NCBI GenBank assembly: GCA_017523615.1
Contig: JAFWWK010000032.1
Coordinates: forward strand, 1 to 61,873
Length of the DNA stretch: 61,873 bases
Source: Clostridia bacterium
GTDB taxonomy: Bacteria; Bacillota; Clostridia; Christensenellales; Aristaeellaceae
Direction of reading: 5' to 3'
How positions within the stretch are numbered: position 1 is the first letter of the stretch; each line of letters opens with the position of its first letter. Below the pieces are notes generated by a model. The model searched no databases and was not told the DNA's origin. It saw only the letters and a program-made list of their open reading frames with translations. Both the position numbers and the translations under genes were made by a program. Shown here in pieces: positions 26,152 through 34,211 of this stretch.

Positions 26152-27072
26152 TCAGGCACCGCCTATAAGATGCCCGGCAAGAGATATCTGGGAACAGATC
26201 CTGTCGACGACAGCTTCCACAGGATCGCTGGGAAGATTCATCCCGTCTCCTGCCCCGCGGGTAACATTATATACGCCCGTCCGAACGCAGGCCGCCTCCC
26301 TGAACAGGTGGCATGAAAACTCAAGGAAATCGGCGCTTGACAGCACCGCGGACAGCATTTCGCCTATCTGTGTCCCGGCGTTTTCGGAGCTTTTGCAAAA
26401 ATAGACGCCTCCGGAAACGCCGTACATTTTTCTGACAGGCAGGCACGAATGAGCGAGTTCTTCTGCGGCGGCACTGAAAACGGGCCCGAAGGACGGAGGA
26501 AGAACGATCATTCCATAATCCTCGGGTTCCCTGATCATTTTTCTGATGGCCTGGGGCGCCGTCATCTCCGACAGGCGATTGTCACCGTTAAGCAGGCTGG
26601 CGGACAGGAAAGCGTTTTTCCAGACGCTTTCTTTTTTCCCCAGAGCCCTGACAGCCGCGAATCCGATCCCCTTGATCAGAGCGAAATTGCGAACGGCCCT
26701 CGCCGCCTCGTCGACTGTTACCTCGTCGATGGACTGGACGACGGCAATGACGCTCCTGGCGGTGTGCTTACCGTCCGGTGAAATATCGCGGGCATGGTCA
26801 AGGATCAGGACCGGGATGTTCATCGCGTCCGAGATCTCCCCCTGCAGTTCCTCATCCCCAGTCAGGGCGAGCGTTCCGTCATATTCAGCGCATCCGTCGA
26901 TCACTTCCTGGGTCAGAGGCACACCGTATCTGTCCCGGGATCCCTTCCCGATCAGGCCGTATCCCACATTCAGTCGGTGTCCGAACGCAGAACAGGTCTC
27001 GGAAAGGATCTCTTCCACAGCCCCGGTGATCCTGTTGTCAGCGGCGTTCTCCCGCAGGATCTTCAACTTCAT
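26152..27072 (-). CDS. isocitrate/isopropylmalate dehydrogenase-like protein lacking catalytic residues
   Basis: 306 aa. The order of blocks follows 3-isopropylmalate dehydrogenase: an N-terminal strand-helix, FGHRLNVGYGLIGKGSRDRYGVPLTQE, an EVTVDEAARAVRNFALI helix, then REPEDYGMIVLPPSFGPVFS, aligning with the NPKQFDVIVTENLFGDILSD type of segment. The Mg-binding aspartates of that segment are gone (SFGPVFSAAAEE), the substrate-binding RENTEG-type motif is absent, and VDNAAM is replaced by MTAPQAI. So it is probably not a working dehydrogenase. Shorter than the usual 350-360 aa. It starts 24 bases after the CapA gene, so the two are likely cotranscribed. Confidence 0.6.
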   Translation of the reverse strand: MKLKILRENAADNRITGAVEEILSETCSAFGHRLNVGYGLIGKGSRDRYGVPLTQEVIDGCAEYDGTLALTGDEELQGEISDAMNIPVLILDHARDISPDGKHTARSVIAVVQSIDEVTVDEAARAVRNFALIKGIGFAAVRALGKKESVWKNAFLSASLLNGDNRLSEMTAPQAIRKMIREPEDYGMIVLPPSFGPVFSAAAEELAHSCLPVRKMYGVSGGVYFCKSSENAGTQIGEMLSAVLSSADFLEFSCHLFREAACVRTGVYNVTRGAGDGMNLPSDPVEAVVDRICSQISLAGHLIGGA

Positions 27073-27096
27073 TTGACGGACGCCCCTTCCTTGAGA

Positions 27097-28296
27097 TCAT
27101 TCCCAGTCCAGCGGATAGCTTTCGACAGCGTACGTCAGCTTTTTCCCCGCCTGCTTCATGGTGTTGATGACGGTATCGATATTGGTTTGTTCGGTCAGGG
27201 GAGTAATGGCAAAATCGTTATAGTCCCTCCGGGAAGAGATCCGGCAGGGAATGATCCGGAAGGAACTCTGAAGTATCCTGCCGTTTTTAAAGCGGAAGCG
27301 GTTCTGGAAAACAAAAGTGTACATGTCGCTGGGCTTATTGTTTCCGGCAAAGGAGCAGTTGGCCAGCGAGTAAACGATGTATTTTCCCTGGTAGCATTCG
27401 ATAGGATTGATCCTGTGGCTGTGGGAGCCCAGGACAAGGTCAGCCCCGGCGTCGACCGTAGCCCGGCCCAGCCTCACCTGGTTGTCCTTGGGCGTATAAT
27501 CCAGTTCGTCTCCCCAATGATAATAGACGATCACCAGGTCGTATTCGTCCCGCACCCGGGCGATCTCGTCCCTGACCATGACGGCCAGTTCATCGGATGT
27601 GTAGGGCTGGTTCAGCGTCTGGTAGGCAAAGACGATCACCTTGATCCCGGCGATCTCGTATGTGGTGGAATGGGTGGAATCAGCCCACAGAACGCCCACC
27701 TGATCCAGCGCGTCCCGGGTCGATTGTGTCCCGGCTTCTCCAAAGTCACCGATATGGTTGTTTTCAATGACCGCCATCTCCACACCATTGTCCGGCAGAA
27801 CAGAGGCGTAGGATACCGGAGCGAGAAACAGGAAATCGTTGTTCTGCTTCCTCGAGGGGATGGAATAGTTTTCCGCCAAAACGCCTTCGAAATTGACGAT
27901 GGTCAGGCTGTCATTTTCAAAGATCCCCTTGACGTTGCGGAAAATGAAATTGATATCATTGTCCTGCTTCTCCAGTTCCTTCTGGAAAATCGATTTGCCG
28001 CTGCTCTTGACATTCCTGCCGATGGTGACGTCCCCTGCAGCCGTAATTGTTATAAAAATACTTCCGTCCTCGCCATAGGTAACGATCCCCGAACTGAAAG
28101 CCGCGGGCATGACGGTTTCCTCCTGCCCGGGCTCTTCATTGTCCTCGCCGACCCTGTCCGTCCCCTGCTGCCAGACCGGTTCGACAAACGAGACCTCGAT
28201 CTCACCGTCATCACCACGTTCGAATTCATCGGCAAATACGGTCAAGACCTCAAAACAGAAAAAAAGAGCAAGAAAAAAAATCGTCAGTTTTTTCAT
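27097..28296 (-). CDS. CapA/PgsA-family secreted metallophosphatase-like protein
   Basis: 399 aa with an N-terminal signal peptide (MKKLTIFFLALFFCFEVLTVFA) and an acidic linker. The PGA_cap domain starts at ITITAAGDVTIGRNV and shows IVNFEGVLAE, VIENNHIGDFG, VYYHWGDELDY and DLVLGSHSHRINP, the metal-site motifs of the calcineurin-like CapA group. The name comes from poly-gamma-glutamate capsule synthesis, but no capB/capC ligase genes are here, so the role is open. GGAGG supports the ATG at 28296. First gene of a pair with the dehydrogenase-like gene. Confidence 0.88.
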   Translation of the reverse strand: MKKLTIFFLALFFCFEVLTVFADEFERGDDGEIEVSFVEPVWQQGTDRVGEDNEEPGQEETVMPAAFSSGIVTYGEDGSIFITITAAGDVTIGRNVKSSGKSIFQKELEKQDNDINFIFRNVKGIFENDSLTIVNFEGVLAENYSIPSRKQNNDFLFLAPVSYASVLPDNGVEMAVIENNHIGDFGEAGTQSTRDALDQVGVLWADSTHSTTYEIAGIKVIVFAYQTLNQPYTSDELAVMVRDEIARVRDEYDLVIVYYHWGDELDYTPKDNQVRLGRATVDAGADLVLGSHSHRINPIECYQGKYIVYSLANCSFAGNNKPSDMYTFVFQNRFRFKNGRILQSSFRIIPCRISSRRDYNDFAITPLTEQTNIDTVINTMKQAGKKLTYAVESYPLDWE

Positions 28297-28371
28297 TGCC
28301 GCCTCCGTTGCTTTTATATACTCCAGCGCACCTTATCATGATATGTCTTTTCCGGCAAAGCTGACTCTTCT

Positions 28372-29547
28372 TCAGGATAATCCGGATACAAAACGCGTCA
28401 TGCGCGCAAAAGCTTCCGTCATTTTATGGATATCCGTCGCATAGCAGCAGCGGATATGTCCTTCCCCGCTCTTCCCGAAGGCGGTCCCGGGAACGCAGAC
28501 CACCTTTTCCTCCTCAAGAAGCCTGCGACAGAAGGTCTCGGAATCCAGTCCGGTAGACACGATGGAAGGGAAACAGTAAAAAGCGCCTCTGGGCTCAAAG
28601 CACTTAAGGCCCATGTCCTCGAACGCCTTCAGCATGACCCTCCGCCTGCGGTCATAGCTGTCACGCATGACCGAGACATCCTCATAATTGTTTTCCCTGC
28701 CGCGTTTCAGGGCTTCTATGCCCGCCACCTGGCTTTGCCTCGGCGCACACATGATGCCATATTGGTGGATCTTATTCATTTCATACAGGAATTCCTTCGG
28801 CGCACATGCATATCCCAGGCGCCAGCCGGTCATTGCAAAAGCCTTGCTGAAGCCCGAGATATAGACCGTCCTCTCTCGCATGCCGGGAAGGGACGCGATG
28901 GAGGTATGCTCCCCGACGTAGGTCAGTTCGCTGTATATCTCATCGCTGAGGACGAGGATATCTTTCTGGACGCAGACAGAAGCGATCTCCTTCAGGTCCT
29001 CGGCGGGCATCACCGCCCCCGTGGGATTATGGGGATAGGGAAATACCAGCGCCTTGGTCCTGGGGGTGATCGCCTTGATCAGGTCATCCGCCCTCAGCCG
29101 GAAGTCGTTTTCCATCACGGTAGGCACCAGTACGGGTGTCCCTCCCGAAAAAGAAACGCAGGGCGCATAGCTGACGTACCCAGGATCCGGAATAATGACC
29201 TCATCTCCGGGCTCGATGCATACCCTGAGCGCCAGGTCGATGGCTTCGCTGGCCCCGACGGTGACCATGATCTCCTGTTCCGGATCATAGGAAAGGGAAT
29301 ACCGGCCGCGAAGGTAATGCGATATCTCCCTGCGCAGCTCGATCATGCCCTTGTTGCCCGTATATTGGGTCCCTCCAGCGATCACCGAATCGATAGCCGC
29401 GGAGCGGATATGATAGGGCGTGACAAAATCAGGTTCGCCCACACCCAGGGAAATGGCGTCTTTCATCAGGGAAGCGATATCAAAAAAGCGCCGTATCCCG
29501 CTTGGCGGAACGTCCCTGACCCGCCCTGCAATAAAACGGCCGTTCAA
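28372..29547 (-). CDS. class I/II pyridoxal-phosphate aminotransferase
   Basis: 391-aa fold-type I aminotransferase. ISLGVGEPDF, VTVGASEAIDLALR, NPTGAVMPAEDL, LVLSDEIYSELTY and the Schiff-base Lys in YISGFSKAFAMTGWRLGYA are all present, with the C-terminal Arg in HIRCCYA. The clostridial subgroup next to an Lrp regulator is annotated as aspartate or aromatic aminotransferase; the amino acid it uses cannot be read from sequence. Its start overlaps the stop of the Lrp gene by four bases. Confidence 0.9.
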   Translation of the reverse strand: MNGRFIAGRVRDVPPSGIRRFFDIASLMKDAISLGVGEPDFVTPYHIRSAAIDSVIAGGTQYTGNKGMIELRREISHYLRGRYSLSYDPEQEIMVTVGASEAIDLALRVCIEPGDEVIIPDPGYVSYAPCVSFSGGTPVLVPTVMENDFRLRADDLIKAITPRTKALVFPYPHNPTGAVMPAEDLKEIASVCVQKDILVLSDEIYSELTYVGEHTSIASLPGMRERTVYISGFSKAFAMTGWRLGYACAPKEFLYEMNKIHQYGIMCAPRQSQVAGIEALKRGRENNYEDVSVMRDSYDRRRRVMLKAFEDMGLKCFEPRGAFYCFPSIVSTGLDSETFCRRLLEEEKVVCVPGTAFGKSGEGHIRCCYATDIHKMTEAFARMTRFVSGLS

Positions 29548-30035
29548 GGGCTCACCGCCATTCTCTGGTCTGTGTTGTCTCCGACAAAAATAACGCCGTC
29601 CTGCTTATAGCGTTTGAGCACAAAACTGGACCTGGTGCCGGTCACCGTATCCAGGGGGCTCAGCTTTTCACTGACAAAAAATGCCAGCTGCTTCAAATTG
29701 GCCGCCTCGACCTGGACGAGAAGATCGTAGCTGCCGCTCATCAGGTACAGGCTTTTGACTTCATCGAACTGATAGATCCTTCTGGCCACGGCGTCAAAGC
29801 CCATGTCCCGCTGGGGGGTAACACTGACCTCGATCATCGCTTCGACGCGCTCGCGGTCGGTTTTTTCCCAGTTGATCACCGGAAGGTAATGGAGGATGAC
29901 CTTCTCCTCTTCCATCTCATCCATCGCCGCGGCCACTTCCTGAAGGCTTTTTCCCGTCATGACGGCGATGGTTTCAAGCGGCGTCCTGCAGTCTTCATTC
30001 AGGATGCCGAGGATCTGCATTTTAAAACTGTCCAT
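29544..30035 (-). CDS. Lrp/AsnC-family transcriptional regulator
   Basis: 163 aa: an N-terminal winged helix-turn-helix (ILGILNEDCRTPLETIAVMTGKSLQEVAAAMDEME) and a RAM/AsnC ligand-binding domain (AMIEVSVTPQRDMGFDAVARRI, LYLMSGSYDLLVQVEA). It usually senses an amino acid and controls linked metabolic genes. AGGAGATAAAAA lies before the ATG. Four-base overlap with the aminotransferase makes a tight two-gene operon, so that enzyme is the probable target. Confidence 0.92.
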   Translation of the reverse strand: MDSFKMQILGILNEDCRTPLETIAVMTGKSLQEVAAAMDEMEEEKVILHYLPVINWEKTDRERVEAMIEVSVTPQRDMGFDAVARRIYQFDEVKSLYLMSGSYDLLVQVEAANLKQLAFFVSEKLSPLDTVTGTRSSFVLKRYKQDGVIFVGDNTDQRMAVSP

Positions 30036-30091
30036 TTTTTATCTCCTGAACTGAGAGCCGCGTCTTAAAAAACAGCTCTCATGGTATGGGG

Positions 30092-30120
30092 TATATGCAA
30101 AAATGGGGTAAATATTTCAA
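30092..30120 (-). promoter_or_regulatory. candidate promoter of the Lrp-aminotransferase operon
   Basis: Minus strand TTGAAA (30120-30115), 17-base spacer, CATATA (30097-30092). It overlaps the 3' end of the gntR gene. The -10 box is weak. Confidence 0.4.
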
Positions 30121-30791
30121 TATCCGCGGTTTTTTACCGCGTTCAGGCAGGTGTCCTTGCTTTCCTCCAGGTGATGCTGCATCAGGAGCTTCAAGCCTTC
30201 CAGATCCTTTTCCTTGAGCATTTCCACCATCCTGTGGTGCTCCATATGGGATACGCTCCGCCTGGAAATGCTGGCGATGGCGATCGCGGAAAACCGGTTG
30301 ATATACTCCTCCTGGCTGTCGATCACAAACAGGATCCTGTGCTTGTCCGAGATATGCTCCAGCCCGTTGTGGAACTTCCTGTTATACAGGGCCAGGGCTT
30401 CGATATCGTCCCGTTCAAGCGCCTTATCCATAACCTTCAGGATCTCTTCCAGTTCGGCGATCTTTTCCGGTTTGGCGTTCTTAACAATGGACGGCAGCAG
30501 GAGCATCATCATCGAATTGCGGATAATAAAGATCTCTTCGATATCGCTGATCGTAAAAGCCTTGACGATCACGCCATGATGAGGGATATATTCCACAAGG
30601 CCGTCATGCTCAAGCTTCTGGAGTGCTTCCCTGAGAGGTGTCCGGCTGATATGAAGCTGTTCGGCATACGCAGTCTCAACGATCCTTGACCCCGCTGAGA
30701 TCTGACCGGTAATGATCGCGTGTTTCAGCTGCTCGTAGGCGATCTCCCTGATCGGACGGCTCTGGGTCATTTCATTGAAATGGACCTCCAC
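30117..30791 (-). CDS. GntR-family (FadR/FCD subgroup) transcriptional regulator
   Basis: 224 aa. N-terminal winged helix: EIAYEQLKHAIITGQISAGSRIVETAYAEQLHISRTPLREALQKLEHDGLVE, the standard GntR pattern. The all-helical FCD domain follows with the metal-binding residues spread over KFHNGLEHISDKHRI, HMEHHRMVEML and LMQHHLEESK. Effector unknown. The start is the GTG at 30791, six bases after AGGAGGG; the overlapping ATG is out of frame. A promoter-overlapping inverted repeat just upstream suggests that it controls itself and the divergent zinc-ribbon gene. Confidence 0.9.
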   Translation of the reverse strand: MEVHFNEMTQSRPIREIAYEQLKHAIITGQISAGSRIVETAYAEQLHISRTPLREALQKLEHDGLVEYIPHHGVIVKAFTISDIEEIFIIRNSMMMLLLPSIVKNAKPEKIAELEEILKVMDKALERDDIEALALYNRKFHNGLEHISDKHRILFVIDSQEEYINRFSAIAIASISRRSVSHMEHHRMVEMLKEKDLEGLKLLMQHHLEESKDTCLNAVKNRGY

Positions 30792-30820
30792 ATAACTCCC
30801 TCCTTTTACTGGGTATATCC

Positions 30821-30849
30821 ATGATACAATCAGGAAAACAGATTGTCAA
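30821..30849 (-). promoter_or_regulatory. sigma-A promoter of the gntR gene
   Basis: Minus strand TTGACA (30849-30844), 17-base spacer, TATCAT (30826-30821). It shares its -35 bases with the divergent promoter. Confidence 0.75.
30826..30846. promoter_or_regulatory. candidate operator, inverted repeat between divergent genes
   Basis: ACAATC (30826-30831) and GATTGT (30841-30846) form a perfect inverted repeat around nine bases. It covers the spacer and part of the -35 box of the gntR promoter and touches the -35 box of the zinc-ribbon gene promoter. Confidence 0.45.
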
Positions 30850-30871
30850 GAATCTAGCCTTGTGTTATACT
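30843..30871 (+). promoter_or_regulatory. sigma-A promoter of the zinc-ribbon gene
   Basis: TTGTCA (30843-30848), 17-base spacer, TATACT (30866-30871), 23 bases before the ATG. Confidence 0.7.
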
Positions 30872-30894
30872 GTAACATAAAAGGAGGGATACAT

Positions 30895-31713
30895 ATGTCT
30901 TATTGTCCCAATTGCGGAGCTCAGCTGCTCGCCGGTTCCAAGTTCTGCCAGAACTGCGGCACACAGATCGCTGCCGTTGTTTACAACACCGCGCCGGCCT
31001 ACGATTATCCCGTTTACTCAAATGTCGATACCAACAGGAAAGACTACCGCATCATCATGGTCAGACGCGACACCTGCACCAAGACCAACGCCCGGGAACT
31101 CCTGATGGATATCTTCGGCTACACCGCCGCGGAAGCAAACCTTATCCTTGATTCCCTTCCCGCGGAGATCGCCTGCAACCTGACTTTCCAACAGGCTGTG
31201 TACGCCTCGCAGGCGCTTACGGAATACGGGATCGACGTCAGCGTTATCAATTCCGACGGATATACCAACATCAACCAGTACGCCTCCTCTTCCGTTTACA
31301 ATAACAACGGCTCTTTCCTGAGCAGCGTCCTGTCCGTGCTGGGCACCCTGACGGTCGCAAACCGCCTGAAGAACCTGACCCAGTGGAATCGTCCCCTTTC
31401 CTACACTTTCCGGCCCGCCTACCGTCGGACCGATCCGCTGACCTATCAGCGCCATTACATCAATAAACCGACGCCGATACTCCCTAACCGCCCGCATCAG
31501 ACGGTCCCCCGCAGGGACGAACCTCTGCGCAATGCGATCGGTCCGATGAAGCACACCGGTCCTGCGCCTTCCGCAGATTCCAACTCAAAAGTCAATACGC
31601 CCATTTCCCGCGGGCTGCACGCCGATCCTAACGGCGGCAAAAATGGCGGCCATGGCGGCGGCCCCCTCGGTCCCGGTCCCAGCGGCCCCCTCGGTCCCAA
31701 TAGGCGCAAGTAA
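30895..31713 (+). CDS. zinc-ribbon protein with ribosomal L7/L12 C-terminal-like domain
   Basis: 272 aa. Residues 1-25 are a double-CxxC zinc ribbon (YCPNCGAQLLAGSKFCQNCG). Residues about 50-115 (YRIIMVRRDTCTKTNARELL, then GYTAAEANLILDSLP and ALTEYGIDVSVIN) follow the helix and strand pattern of the L7/L12 C-terminal domain, the part that recruits translation factors. A short hydrophobic patch (SFLSSVLSVLGTLTVANRL) and a disordered Pro/Gly-rich tail (NGGHGGGPLGPGPSGPLGP) follow. AAGGAGGG sets the start. Function unknown; the domain call is by pattern only. Confidence 0.65.
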   Translation: MSYCPNCGAQLLAGSKFCQNCGTQIAAVVYNTAPAYDYPVYSNVDTNRKDYRIIMVRRDTCTKTNARELLMDIFGYTAAEANLILDSLPAEIACNLTFQQAVYASQALTEYGIDVSVINSDGYTNINQYASSSVYNNNGSFLSSVLSVLGTLTVANRLKNLTQWNRPLSYTFRPAYRRTDPLTYQRHYINKPTPILPNRPHQTVPRRDEPLRNAIGPMKHTGPAPSADSNSKVNTPISRGLHADPNGGKNGGHGGGPLGPGPSGPLGPNRRK

Positions 31714-31737
31714 GTTTTTTCCGACCAAAACACAGCG

Positions 31738-31762
31738 GCCGCCCCATCTGGGGCGGCTTTTT
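31738..31762 (+). terminator. intrinsic terminator of the zinc-ribbon gene
   Basis: GCCGCCCC (31738-31745) and GGGGCGGC (31750-31757) with a 4-base loop, then TTTTT. Confidence 0.9.
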
Positions 31763-31835
31763 ACCGCCTGCGAACCGCAGGAAAAGTCCATGCTTCGCGT
31801 GAGCACTTTACCAGTCCATTTTTTTACAGAAAAGA

Positions 31836-31872
31836 GCCGTGACGTCGGAAGGTCTTCCCTTTTCGTCACGGC
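31836..31872 (-). terminator. hairpin terminator of lysyl-tRNA synthetase gene
   Basis: GCCGTGACG (31836-31844) and CGTCACGGC (31864-31872) with an inner GGAAG/CTTCC. Leftward it is followed by TCTTTT, rightward by CTTTTC, so it may work both ways. Confidence 0.7.
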
Positions 31873-31896
31873 CTTTTCGCATTTTTCAGCGTTTCC

Positions 31897-33927
31897 TTAC
31901 TTAAGCCTCGTCCCGTTCGGCACCCGGCTGTCGGCAAAAAGGACCCTGCAGCCACAGGCATTGTTGGTCGCCGCCAGAAGCATTCCCTGGCTGGTGACTC
32001 CGGAGATCCGCCTGGGAGCCAGGTTGACGATCACAACGATCTTTTTGCCGATCAGCTCTTCACAGCTGTATTCGTTTTTGATGCTGGAAACGATAGTCCG
32101 CTTTTCGCCGCTTCCGTCGTCCAGCGTCAGCTTGTAGCAGCTGTGGGACTTGCGGATCTCCTGGCATTTCAATACTTCGCATACCCTGAGGTCGGCCTTA
32201 AAGAAGGTATCGGCGTCTATCTCATCCCCGAAAGGCACGAAAGGATCGGCTTCCCCGCCGGTCTGTTCGGTCTCCTCCGCCGCAGACACGGCTTCCTCCG
32301 TTTCGATTTCCTTTCCGGCTTCAATTTCTTCCTGGGTGATCGGGTAAGAGAAATCCAGAAGCCCAAGGAAACGCTCCTTCTCAATGGCATACAGGAACAG
32401 ATACAGGCGGGGACCGGTCTCCTTGCCGATCAGGAGACGGTATACGTTTTTAAAGAATCTTCCCTGGGCTTCCTTCAGGGCTTTCTTGTCTGCTTCACCC
32501 TCAAAGGACGCTTTGGGGATATCGTAAAGGCGGGTCTGCAGTTCATCCATGGAGTAATCGTTGTCCTTCAGGTAAGCGTACAGCAGACCGATCTCCGCCT
32601 TTTCCGTGTCGGTCAGCGTTTCATATACGTCCCACGCCCTGCGGGGAAGAAGCTTGTTGGCGTTCTCAGGAGCGCAGTATTCCAGCCAGTAGCGGGCCAG
32701 GCCGAGCCTTTCGCTGAAATCCTTGTACTTATAGGGGGTCCCGATCTTTTCGAAAATCACTTCCATCATCGGAATATTGAAATCGACAATGGATCCAAGC
32801 TGAACGAGCAGCGGCATCGAGACCGTACTGATCTCCCGGTCTGTGGTCAGGCAGTTTTCGATCACCGTGCGGGTGTATTCGTCCGCGGTGCCGTCCCGGT
32901 ACGCGTTGTACTGCCTGTCAAATTCAAAATACTGGCGCAGGATCCCGTCGTCAAAGCAGAAATCGAAAGCCTTGGTGGGCTCGGACCTGGAATAAAGCCA
33001 AAGGATCACCTCCGGCTGGTATACATTCAAAAGGAATTCCGGCGTAAGGTTCAGCCCGGAAGACCCGGACATTTTCCCCGTGGTCCCCTTGATGCCGATG
33101 AATTCATATCCCTGGAAGAGCGGCGCTTCGATGCCGAAGATCTCCTTTGCGATCCTGCGGCTGGTGTCATAGCTGCCCCCGGGGCTTGCATGGTCCTTCC
33201 CGCCGGGCTCAAAATCGACGCCCTCGGCCATCCAGCGCATGGGCCAGTCCACCTTCCAGGCCAGCTTGCAATTGTGGTCATGCACAAAGTCGAAATCCCC
33301 ATGATGACCGCACTTGCATTCGAATTTGGCCTGGGTGCAGTCCTCGGACAGGGATGTGATGGTCGTGGTATCCCTGCCGCATTCCGGGCAGTAGATGCTC
33401 ACAGGGTAATACCTCTCCCTTTCGCCCTCCACGGCGTCCTGGGTCCTGAAGGAATCGAGGATATCAAAGATCTGCCCTCTTTTCCTCAGCGCCGTCAGGA
33501 TATGCTGGGTATAATCGCCCCTGCGGTATTTTTCCGCCTGATGGCGGTAATCCAGCTCAATGCCGAATTTGCGGATGGACGCCTCGAACTCGTGTTCAAA
33601 GTACATGGCGTAATTCTCGTCATCCGTTTCAAAAGGGTTGGGCACGTCCACATAAGGGCAGCCGATGTATTTTTCCATGTCGCCGCGCACTTTGGCCACA
33701 TTGACCGGCACCTTCCTCATCCGGTCAAACTCGTCCCATGAGAAAAGCAGCCGCGCTTTCCTGCCCTTCCTCTGCAGGGCCTTGACCACAAAAAGACTGG
33801 TGGCAATATCCCTGAAATTACCGATATGAATGGAACCGGAGGGGCTGATCCCCGCGGCGCAGACGTATTCTTCCTTGTCCGGGTTCCGGCTGATCACTTC
33901 GTCGGCCAGTTTGTCCGCCCAATACAT
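31897..33927 (-). CDS. lysK: class I lysyl-tRNA synthetase with C-terminal tRNA-binding domain
   Basis: 676 aa. A Rossmann-fold class I enzyme: SGSIHIGNF is the HIGH motif and GKMSGSSG the KMSKS motif. YCPECG...CKCGHHG is the zinc-binding insertion and the C-terminal alpha-helix cage follows to about residue 530. After an acidic Glu-rich linker comes an extra domain of about 110 aa (ADTFFKADLRVCEVLKCQEI, GKKIVVIVNLAPRRISGVTSQGMLLA), the Trbp111/EMAPII-type tRNA-binding fold seen at the end of MetRS. Most Firmicutes use the unrelated class II enzyme. The ATG at 33927, six bases after GGAGG, is better than that at 33933. No T-box is visible upstream. Confidence 0.93.
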   Translation of the reverse strand: MYWADKLADEVISRNPDKEEYVCAAGISPSGSIHIGNFRDIATSLFVVKALQRKGRKARLLFSWDEFDRMRKVPVNVAKVRGDMEKYIGCPYVDVPNPFETDDENYAMYFEHEFEASIRKFGIELDYRHQAEKYRRGDYTQHILTALRKRGQIFDILDSFRTQDAVEGERERYYPVSIYCPECGRDTTTITSLSEDCTQAKFECKCGHHGDFDFVHDHNCKLAWKVDWPMRWMAEGVDFEPGGKDHASPGGSYDTSRRIAKEIFGIEAPLFQGYEFIGIKGTTGKMSGSSGLNLTPEFLLNVYQPEVILWLYSRSEPTKAFDFCFDDGILRQYFEFDRQYNAYRDGTADEYTRTVIENCLTTDREISTVSMPLLVQLGSIVDFNIPMMEVIFEKIGTPYKYKDFSERLGLARYWLEYCAPENANKLLPRRAWDVYETLTDTEKAEIGLLYAYLKDNDYSMDELQTRLYDIPKASFEGEADKKALKEAQGRFFKNVYRLLIGKETGPRLYLFLYAIEKERFLGLLDFSYPITQEEIEAGKEIETEEAVSAAEETEQTGGEADPFVPFGDEIDADTFFKADLRVCEVLKCQEIRKSHSCYKLTLDDGSGEKRTIVSSIKNEYSCEELIGKKIVVIVNLAPRRISGVTSQGMLLAATNNACGCRVLFADSRVPNGTRLK

Positions 33928-33992
33928 AAGCATCCATCCTCCATAAGCGAAATGTGCGATGACGCGGCGGGTCTCCCATGCGTATCCAAATC

Positions 33993-34021
33993 ATTTTACA
34001 CTAAAGTAAAAAAGATTACAA
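33993..34021 (-). promoter_or_regulatory. sigma-A promoter of the lysyl-tRNA synthetase gene
   Basis: Minus strand TTGTAA (34021-34016), 17-base spacer, TAAAAT (33998-33993), giving a leader of about 60 nt. Confidence 0.6.
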
Positions 34022-34132
34022 TGCGTGTTTCTCCGTTTTTTTCCGTGATATCAGATTCCGGTCGACGGATGCGGCAACACCCCAAGAAACCGGAAAAACC
34101 CTGTATTTCCGCCGTCCTTCCTCGTCCCGGCG

Positions 34133-34161
34133 TGGACAGGTCCCGCATGGTGTGGTATACT
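34133..34161 (+). promoter_or_regulatory. promoter of the amino-acid kinase gene
   Basis: TGGACA (34133-34138), 17-base spacer, TATACT (34156-34161), 50 bases before the start codon. Confidence 0.6.
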
Positions 34162-34211
34162 CTGAAAGGTCCTTTCGGGGGCATATAACAATCCATTCAA
34201 AGAGGAACGCT

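Noticed and set aside
26794-28341. Long open frame on the plus strand opposite the capA and dehydrogenase-like genes
   Set aside because: Antisense to two well-supported genes, no ribosome site, no recognisable protein; long shadow frames are expected in this GC-rich coding DNA. The same applies to 2140-3171, 32143-33741, 37210-38880 and 56129-57325.
33928-34130. T-box leader for lysyl-tRNA synthetase
   Set aside because: No GGTGG-type T-box sequence or large terminator/antiterminator pair, and the predicted leader is only about 60 nt.
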